Source: Yponomeuta sedellus
Taxonomy: Eukaryota; Arthropoda; Insecta; Lepidoptera; Yponomeutidae
DNA length: 64,000 bases
Direction of reading: 5' to 3'
Assembly (NCBI GenBank): GCA_934045075.1
Contig: OW203721.1
Location: 15,470,678-15,534,677, forward strand
In this document: one piece after another, positions 55,719-64,000 of the stretch
Numbering within the stretch: the first letter of the stretch is position 1
Layout: every line of letters begins with the position of its first letter
Position numbers and translations under genes: made by a program
The notes under the pieces: generated by a model
Told to the model about the DNA's origin: nothing
The model's input: only the letters and a program-made list of their open reading frames with translations
Databases searched by the model: none

Positions 55719-58700
55719 TACAGACATCCTAAAACTAAACGCACTAAGTAAATTAAAACCTAAGTAGGCTAATCTCTGTATAGAAATACTGCTAAGCAAC
55801 TAAAACTAGTATCTGTACATTTTAACTACTAAATTATATTGTCTTCTATATACTGCTGAAGGTCTATTATATTATTTATTTGTATAAATCGAAAGCTCAA
55901 TGATTAACTTAAAGTTACTCGGTAAGATTTATATTATAGTTTTTGTGCAGAGCATTGTGCACAAGTAAATCATAGTTTATTGTAATCATTATTATAGAAT
56001 ATCAAATATATTATATTGCAATCATGTATATTTTGTTAATGTTACATAGTGTTTTTATTTTACTGTGCCTCATAAGGAATCTCATTATTTTCGTCATATA
56101 TTATGTTTTGTTATTATGAGATTTGATTGTAATATGATCATCACATGACATCAAGTGTATTCTGAAGTTTCGTTGCCATCAGAATATACCACAACTCTAG
56201 AATTCATGTCACTTTTTGTTGGTGGTTAGACTGTCGCACGCTTCGCCGAGTCAAGCTCTGTCTGAGAGTACGCGAGGGCATTGGTGTAATGGAATATGGC
56301 TGGAAGTGGTCGATTTTTGTTTTGTAATTGGATTACCAATTGCAAACAATATTAAAACTCAATAATTGCTTATCGTATGGCTAGTTTTTTTACGGAGCAT
56401 GTATATTTTTAATTACGGTTTTATTATGCAAATCTATCTATTACATTCTAAAAAATGAAATAAATAACAGCATAAAATATTTATTGTTGAAAATCTTGAG
56501 ACTGATTATCATGCGGTAGAATATTGAAATTATTATGAAATTGTTAAGGAATATACGATTTATTATAGGTATACTATGTAATGTAAGTATACATAATGTT
56601 TACATTATGTAAAGTAATATAAGTATATACGTTTTTTTTACAAAATGTTGATAAGCCCACACACAATGCCAAAAATCTTTCGATTTGGTTTGCTTTTATA
56701 AGAAAATATTTTATTTACATATTTTAGTCGAGTAGTAACAAAAATCTAACCCACTTTCAGCCTGACGCACGTTCGCAGTTATTCGGACAGGAGCTTGTAG
56801 CTTGGCTTATATTGTTACCAACTCTAAAAAAGGGGTTTTGCTTATTTTATGTTTGTGGCATGTTTTTTATTTTTATATTAGCCATTGTAAATCAAAATTG
56901 AGAGGTTTTTTGACAAAGAACATTGGCAAAACAAATTGCGAACTTTCTAAATTCAATTCCTACGAGTAGTCCTAAAGTATATTATGTGGAAAAATAGCTC
57001 AAAGATGTTCGAAGTTTACATTCGTAGTGACGTTACAGGCCACATTTGTTAAGTTACAAAGATTTTACAACAATTTCTTAAAAAAAATTAAAAGTACATG
57101 CCACATTTACGCAAAGCCTTGTAAGGTTATCTACTTGGTTCTCTTTCGATTATAGCTGTTGAAAGATAATTTAGCTTAGTGACTCAAATTATTTGAATTC
57201 AATTTCTGGACTGACACTAAAGACATCAGAATTGTAACAATGAACTATACAATATTATATTCTACTGAAATTTCTACATATTTCAATATTTCACACGCAC
57301 TCATGTGTACGTAGATCCTATAATATTTATTTATGTATCTTTTGTAAACACAGTTTTCTATTTATTTAACCTAACCTAACCTTGACAATTATGTTGTAAT
57401 GAACATATCGCATTCTTGACCATAATTTGTAAATGACTGAATTCGATGTGGTTTATTTTATGAAAAACACATGACTTGTGCAATATTCGGCAATACTCAA
57501 TACACATAGTGAATGGCTTATCTTTATGGGGTCATAAACTCGTTCGCAGTAGTAATGAAATTGGCGGATTCTTTCAGCGGATCTTTACTAGGGAATTAAA
57601 ATATAGGTCTTCAGACATACTGTCTGCAGGCATGGGACCCTTCGATTTTAAAGCGTGTGATAGATTTAAGAAAATAGTACTACGATATTTAATAATTTTC
57701 TATGCCAGCTGGCACTTAAATAACCTTAAAGTGTGCTGCCACCAGGGAGCCGACACTTCACTTGGGAAACCTATATTTTTCTGTTCGAATGCTATTCTAT
57801 TAAACCCAAAGTGCAAACCTTTGTATGATACAATTCAAGAAATTCAAATATGTTACCATATATTAACTTTAAAAATAAAAAGTATAAGACATAGGCTTGC
57901 ATGAAAGTCCGTGTAAATAAATAGGATTAATTTGATCTGATAGTTACTATACACACTATGTATCAACTATGAAATTCACTTCGACATCAGTTAATATTAA
58001 TTTGCCATTTTATGAATTATTAGGTTTTTTTATATTAAAATCTTAATTATTTGATATTGACGTTGTGAGGGTAGTGTCACAAATTTTTTAATAAGTCGTA
58101 AATTTGTAGCATGCAACGAATAAACGTTAAGGTAGTTGGTATAACGAGCATACTGGGTGCGCAAACGGGGCGATCTGACACAAGAATGTATGTAGCTCTA
58201 AGCTCGTTCGCGTGTTGGGAGTTATTGTAATTTCCTCTATAAAGCTCCATAAATTTTTGTGGCACCTCGCCCCTGTCGTGTGCTCAGTATAATTGCGATC
58301 TATTTCTTTAAGCTCCATTACGCTATTCAGACGAGAAAGATCGGCTATGACTGAACATTTAGTTGTGGGATGATCACCCTGGTTGGCTTTTCAGACACAT
58401 ACACAGATAGCAAAAAGTTATGTTGGCAAGGAATTCTGGTCGGCCAAGTGAGGTTTGGAAACCAGTTTGCTTGCTTACTACAAACTATTTGGTATTTAGC
58501 TACCTGCATACATGTAATCGATGATAATTTGTTGTCGGTTGCGTGTGTGGAACTATAGATATGTTTACCGCTTGAAAAATTGTTCAAAGATCAGTTGTGT
58601 CGACATAGTAATCTTAATTTATTTTTTCACTCTGTTTTTTAGGAATTGTGCGAGTTCACTGTTAAAGACAATTGTTTCCGACACACACATATTCAATTGA

Positions 58701-61281
58701 ATTCAGCTAAGCATTCCAAGTATGTTCACAGTATAAACGACGTTTTAACATTAGCTTAGAAGCATAAGTAGATTTCACCTCCAACTTGCTGTTAATTTAA
58801 ACATTCTGCAAGGTGAAATCAATTTTACGGCGAGTTATAACGAGATATAATCCGATAGATACATAAGAATCATGCTAACGGACAAAGTATAATTATAAGT
58901 TGTGTAAAATAGAATATCTGTGTCTGTTAATACAAAGCTTCTGCATGTAGTTTGTTACAAATAAAATGTTCTTTATTGTCGATGCTAAAAGCGATAGATG
59001 TCAAGTAAACGATGAAATAATTCTGCAAATTCTGTTAAACAGTTAACAGTTATATACATAAATATAAAACAGCGGTAAAGAAGTATTTGTTAGTAGTAAT
59101 TTGGTGTTACATCTAAGTTTCCGTGTCGTAGTACAACATCTATCAATAATAGTCAGTGTCCAGATACATAATTAGTATAGGAATTATGTCAAAGAAATTC
59201 AAGATTTTGCAGAATTAGGAATTGGATTTCGTAGGTACTCATCGGTAATTTGTACTGTGACTAATTTTCCATTAACGGGAAAGACTAGCTTAGCTTGCAC
59301 TCATTAATAGTTATATACAACAACTGTCAGTGTTGTCTTTGGTGACAGACGTCATATAATATGCAATATAATTATCAACTGGACAAGAGCATATAAAAAT
59401 ACTTTGATAATGAAGCATTCAGTAATCGGATCTCGAGACTGTTGAGTTAGCTTAGGGTTGTATTTCTGTACTATTCATGAACACATATTTGATGTCTATA
59501 GAATTAGTCGAACAGTAATCAAGCGTATAAACTTGTACAAGTTGTAATAAAAAGTCGCATGAAATTAAGATTACGTGAACATAATTCCATTTAAATTTAA
59601 TTAAAGTTTTATTCGCCATGCTTGTCAACTATTTAATTGACCAATCAATGTAATAAATTGTAATTTATTAAAATAAATAATAACTTACAACAAAAACAAT
59701 AAAATCACACTTGGAAGTCTTCCTCGAATTGTATCATATTCTGTGCAAATTGAAGTTAGTTCAATCTTAATGTTCTTATTCGATAGTTATTCAAAAAAGT
59801 GCAAATAACATTTTTTTTTTCAATTAAGAGCTCCATTGGGTAAACGAATGGATAAAACATATCTTTTATTGCAATTCGTTTTTAAAAAGTGTCAATACAG
59901 TCTTAATCAAGTTATTAGTGATTCTTATGACCCACGACCACCATCCTAGTTCACGAACCTGGTACTGGATAGTGTTTATGCAAAAACCTATTATGGTTTT
60001 TTTCTTTAGGTTCCACCATTCTTTAGGTCCATGATTGAGAGACTGTACTGACACTTTTGCAAAAACGATCTGTAATGAAAACTACATATTTTTTCCATTG
60101 GTGGCGCTTAGTATTACTGCATGGAGCCCGTCAATAATTTCCGTAAGTTGAAGCATTCGTGTGTACAAACTTGTGTTCTTTTTGTTTTATGTAACATCAC
60201 ATGATTAATCTAATACTTTTATCGATCATTACCTTGTTACTGTGATTTTTATGTTTTTTATTTATAATTGAAGTTGAAGTATAAAATTAAGGACAATATT
60301 GTTTTGTAAATTCCGGTGTTATCAGAAAATAATAATGGGTTAAGTCCTTAATTAAATGTTTTAATACCATAATTTTTACATAATTAAAAATTATTTTTTA
60401 TTGAGATGTCAACTTTTAGCCAGGTGTGTTGTCTTCAAAATGTTCGTGCTATAAGCGTATGATTTTATTATGAATATTGATTAATATATCTAATTTATAT
60501 ACTTAAATAAAGTTGAATTATCAGGAATAATAGGTAATGTAATTTCTACTATAAAAATGGTTGTTAATTAAGTGTGTGTGTTATAAAAATTGTTGTAAAT
60601 CTTATTATAATGACGTAGAATACAGTAATTTGTGACGCGAGACACGTCCCGCCTCTTCTGATAGACTAAGACCTATTGGTTGATGGAGCTTATGATGGTC
60701 GTTCGGGCAATCTGTACGATTTTATTGTAATTTCAAGATGATGATGATTGTAAATAGTTGTTGTGATGTTTAGTTGAGGTGCGCCGGGCGCGGGTTCATA
60801 GGCGGCTCTCGACGAACCAACCACGACCCAGCTAACTCTATGTGACTTGTGGCTCTGACTTGAGCGCGGCTTATGGATGCCGGCACTTGGTATCATTGTT
60901 AGATTTAAACAAAATATGGCTGAACGACTCGTACCAGTCATTAGTTATAAGCAAACATTACATATATTATTTATATCGTAGCCCATTACAAAAGTTAAGT
61001 AGCCCGTAAGAGATTCTCGTCTTATACCATTATCCGTATAAGTATTATGATCAACATTATTTCCAATTGATTTTAAATGATAAATGAATTTGTTTAGATA
61101 GTATTGTGTAAGATGTAACTTGTACAAACTACTTATGTACAGTAGAGTAAGGAGTCGCGTGGCGTGTGTGGCGCCCTTTGGCGTTGCATTGTAAATAGTG
61201 TACAAGTGTTCTTGTAAAATAACAAGTGTTTTCAATGTGCACATAGTCGCGTCATTCATTAATAAATTTTTTAGACAATTA
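55719..61281 (+). other. rno: Probable long 3' UTR of rno
   Basis: No coding signal or recognisable transposon was found in these 5.5 kb after the rno stop, unlike the flanks. AATAAA hexamers occur at 56459, 58960 (followed by TGTTCTTTATTGTC) and 61261 (followed by a T-rich tract). Two Pumilio-type elements TGTAAATA lie at 60749-60756 and 61190-61197, near the distal signal. The sequence is AT-rich except for islands at about 60770-60890 and 61150-61190. The extent is inference; a shorter UTR ending near 56480 or 58985 is equally allowed. Confidence 0.45.
61261..61266 (+). terminator. Candidate distal polyadenylation signal
   Basis: A canonical AATAAA is followed within 60 bases by a T-rich stretch (TTTATTATTTTTGTTTC). 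It follows the last repeat-free segment downstream of rno and lies just before LINE-derived DNA. It is one of at least three possible signals. Confidence 0.35.
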
Positions 61282-61645
61282 TCCCTAATTTATTATTTTT
61301 GTTTCTTTCTTCCGTCCTTTATGATTCCTAAACCCAAGTTCTGTGAATTACCTACCAATATTCTAGCTGTATGTTTTAGTTAATTACTTTTTTAAATAAT
61401 TAATATCGGTAGGTAAGTAATTTAATGTATTATCTATTGGCAATTCAATTAAGGTAGAATTTGTCCAGATTAAATAAATTAGCAATTAAGCTGAAAGAAA
61501 TATTAAAATATTTAAGTATCCGAAGAATTTTAAATTTACGCCATAAAAAGTTAAGCTAGTTAGCACATTCCTTTTCCCTATACAAAGATTACGGACGGCA
61601 CAATTTGTCCCAGTCAGATGTGATAAAGAATTAGTACTCTACTAC
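61282..61645. other. Intergenic, nothing recognised
   Basis: AT-rich sequence between the last polyadenylation candidate of rno and the LINE relic. Confidence 0.4.
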
Positions 61646-61789
61646 GGGTCGACGTCGACGATAGACGTCCCAGCCGGACATACATCGACCAAATAGGGGA
61701 TGTATTAGCAAAGGGGAAGATAAAAAGTACCCGGAACCGCCGTGCGTGCATGCAACGATTGATGAAGCGAAGGTGATCCGTGAGGATTG
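61646..61789 (+). pseudogene. LINE 3' end, piece 1
   Basis: The frame DDRRPSRTYIDQIGDVLAKG, then KIKSTRNRRACM, then (after a shift) TIDEAKVIRED is the C-terminus of a non-LTR retrotransposon ORF2. It is interrupted by the MULE at 61790 and continues at 63154. Confidence 0.6.
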
Positions 61790-63153
61790 CGCGACAGACT
61801 GACCTTCACATTATTCTGTCACATCAGTGTGAAGGATAAGAAACTTTATTCCTATTCTTCACTTTTACACTATCACTGAACGTCGTCACACTAGTGTGAA
61901 CGTTAGGAAAATATTATTCCTTACATTAACCTTTTGCTTCCACACTGTAAAAGAATATGACTAACGGACACATTGTTTTTTTTTTAAGTTATATTGCTTA
62001 AGTATATCAGTCAGTTAATCGTTAGGTTGGTTGATTTTGCATCTGGCGAAAATCGAAAGAAATTGGATTAAAAACGAAAACTCTAAAACGATTCGTTGGG
62101 TTAAGCACTGCACTTGCCTTGTTACCTCAAGACAAAATTCGAGATGGATGGACATATATCAAAGATTCAAGTGAAAACATTAAGAATACCAAATTAGACA
62201 AATTTTTTTAATTATATGGAAAGGACCTGGCTAAAAAGCGACGAATGTATTGAGGAATGGTGTAGTTCCAACGAACGTCATCGAACCAATAATGTGTGTG
62301 AAAATTGGAATTCGCAAATCAATAAAAAAGTCAACAAGAAGCATGTTACAATTGCTAAATTATTAACGGCTTTAAAAGAAGATTCGACGACGAATAAAAT
62401 AAAATTTAACTCACCTTCCAATAACATAATACGACAAACCGAGCATGAAAAGGATGCTATTCTAATTGATACAAAACTACATTGATATATGGCGATATAA
62501 CAATCGGGCATTTTTTGGAAATTCATCGTTAGAAGTATAACGATGAATTTCCAAATATTTAAGACATATTGCTTAAAAGGAAGTTTTATTAAATAATAGT
62601 AAACTGTTTTTTTTTAAGTTGCTGAACGAGTTATTTTGTTTGACGAGTAAAAATTTTTATGTTTTAATTTATTGCTTATGTATTTTTCTTTCCGATATAA
62701 CAAACTAATATTTAAAACGATCTCTACTATTAGGTACATTTAAAATTATAAAATTCGAAAGTGTGTGAGGTACCTACCTCTAAGCAACGCTTGCACCATT
62801 TAACCTTAGCCCATGTAACGTGCCATAAAGAACTTCGTTCTAATAATATTAGGGAAAGGTTATACTGTTCTTTTAGATAGTGTGACGGTTAAGAATTGAT
62901 CTTCCGACAGGCCCACTAGTGTGATAGTGAGAAACACAAATTCTCCACCTTCACACCGCTCTGTCACACCGCTTCACACTAATGTGAAAGTAAGGATTTT
63001 AGTTTCTTGACATACACACTGATGTGGCGGTTAATAATAAAAATATGACAGGAAATCGTTTGTCTGTCTAACACATTGGTAGTAAGGGTAGGATTTTTAT
63101 TTCCTTTCCTTCACACTGATGTGACAGAATAATGTGAAGGTCAGTCTGTCGCG
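61790..63153. mobile_element. MULE (Mutator-like) element with long terminal inverted repeats
   Basis: Ends CGCGACAGACTGACCTTCAC... match in inverse over about 48 bases perfectly and then loosely. Subterminal TCACACTAGTGTGA-like palindromic motifs recur many times on both sides. The target duplication is GAGGATTG (61782-61789) against GAGGATCG (63154-63161), 8 bp with one difference. The interior codes a MULE transposase C-terminus. The 1,364-bp length implies internal deletion. Confidence 0.75.
62075..62485 (+). pseudogene. MULE transposase C-terminal fragment
   Basis: The first frame gives RFVGLSTALALLPQDKIRDG, then YIKDSSENIKNTKLDKFF. A one-base shift in the T-run at about 62202-62210 moves to YMERTWL, then RHRTNNVCENWNSQINKK and VTIAKLLTALKED. 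The pattern LALLP...FERTWL...RTNN..E.WN...N corresponds to the end of MULE transposases. The catalytic DDE part is missing. Confidence 0.65.
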
Positions 63154-63236
63154 GAGGATCGTGGCAAGTGGCAGTCCTTGGTCTCTTCCTACCCCTCTGG
63201 GAAACAGGCGTGAGGTTATGTATGTATGTACAGGTC
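63154..63236 (+). pseudogene. LINE 3' end, piece 2 and simple-repeat tail
   Basis: The frame EDRGKWQSLVSSYPSGKQA ends at TGA about 63213, followed by GTTATGTATGTATGTACA, a short-repeat tail as RTE/CR1-type LINEs have. With 61646-61789 it forms one interrupted copy. Confidence 0.6.
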
Positions 63237-64000
63237 GAGTTTGGATGTTGGAAAAAATACTAGTCTCACAGATGATTTTTATAAATAGGTAGCTACATAA
63301 AGAAAATCTTAAATAGTTTACTAGTTTCGTAATATTCAGTGCTATCCTCAGAACTATAACTAATATTGTTCAGAGTTGCTACCAGAGAGGAAAAAAGTGG
63401 TACGTTTATATTTATACACGCATATTTTGCTTTTCATTCATTTGACATAGGTACCAGCAAAGTTTATCCCTCGTGTACCCGTTGATGACATAACGGGACC
63501 ACGAGGGATAGTTATACCCGTTAACGGGACAAAATAATGGGACCACGAAGTGGATGAAGCCGAGGAAACACCCAAAAAATCAATCCGTCAACGGACGAGC
63601 GAGCCGTTAGTAATAAAAAATAAAACAATTCAGTTGAATGAATTTTACCCTTTGTACATAAGTAAATAGTATTTAGTAATATTAACGACCTGTCGGGCCA
63701 CCGGTCTGCCTACCGATCGTATACCTAACCCAGGCACCACTGCCCGTCATAGTTCACTGACCGCCTGACCTGCCCAATGTCCACTTCAACGTGTCCATCT
63801 TTATTATTTTATCAAATTAACACGTTGCGCACTGTGCATTCCTCATGCGCGAATTACGAGTGCAAGAAACGCCTACGTCTTATTCTGAAAATTACAGTTT
63901 ACTACCTATTAGGCTAGGCGCGCATGGGCTATTTTTGTCACCGTGACTCGACTGTTTCGTCACTCTTATCATGACCGTGGATATGTATGGAGATGCGCGT
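63237..64000. other. Intergenic, no gene recognised
   Basis: A short inverted pair ATCCCTCGTG / CACGAGGGAT (about 63468 and 63502) and repeats of ACGGGAC lie at 63490-63545. No coding region was supported up to the window end. Confidence 0.35.

Noticed and set aside
57476..57904. 142-codon open frame downstream of rno
   Set aside because: It begins with a non-ATG codon, has no recognisable motif, is AT-rich like its surroundings and sits inside the presumed 3' UTR. Chance is the simpler view.

Overview
This window comes from an AT-rich eukaryotic genome, most probably an insect and, by repeat content, a moth or butterfly. The reasons are GT-AG introns, GC-rich coding exons in AT-rich surroundings, and many eroded transposons: hAT, P-like/THAP, mariner/Tc1, PIF/Harbinger, MULE, Ty3/Gypsy, BEL/Pao and LINEs. 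The insect call rests on the single recognisable gene. The lepidopteran call is inference from repeat style. No prokaryotic feature, CRISPR array or rRNA gene was seen.

The host gene is one plus-strand locus, the insect JADE-family PHD-finger gene rhinoceros (rno). Five coding exons lie at 22429-22607, 26843-27037, 27923-28139, 48475-48664 and 48934-55718. They join in phase to a 2,521-residue protein with an EPL1-like N-terminal region, a PHD finger, an extended PHD finger and a long basic/serine-rich disordered tail coded by one 6.8-kb exon. Intron 3 is about 20.3 kb and is largely built from transposons. After the stop, about 5.5 kb of repeat-poor AT-rich DNA looks like a long 3' UTR that may end near 61280.

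Left flank (1-22.4 kb), no intact gene: a PIF/Harbinger-type MITE (4404-4816); an mdg1/412-like Gypsy element with two 234-bp LTRs, a 4-bp target duplication and a protease-to-RNase H deletion (5670-9626); a complete 1,003-bp hAT MITE (10417-11419); a THAP-domain pseudogene (about 13.2-13.7 kb); a hAT transposase tail (14013-14426); and a composite P-element-like transposon with THAP exons, a duplicated right half and an 8-bp target duplication (17539-20944). The P-like element sits at the end of an older MITE and carries a hAT fragment in its intron.

Introns: intron 1 holds a Jockey-like LINE relic and a GATA microsatellite. Intron 3 holds a very young Gypsy element (29913-36213, apparently identical 952-bp LTRs, near-intact antisense gag-pol with one in-frame TGA) inserted into a Tc1/mariner relic, RTE-like tails, a second Tc1 relic, an internally deleted BEL/Pao element (41914-43446) and a mariner (44829-46917) interrupted by another insertion.

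Right flank (61.3-64 kb): a LINE 3' end split by a MULE with long terminal inverted repeats (61790-63153). The recurring theme is nesting, which gives a relative insertion order. No new cellular pathway is evident. The P-like/THAP composite is the most unusual object.
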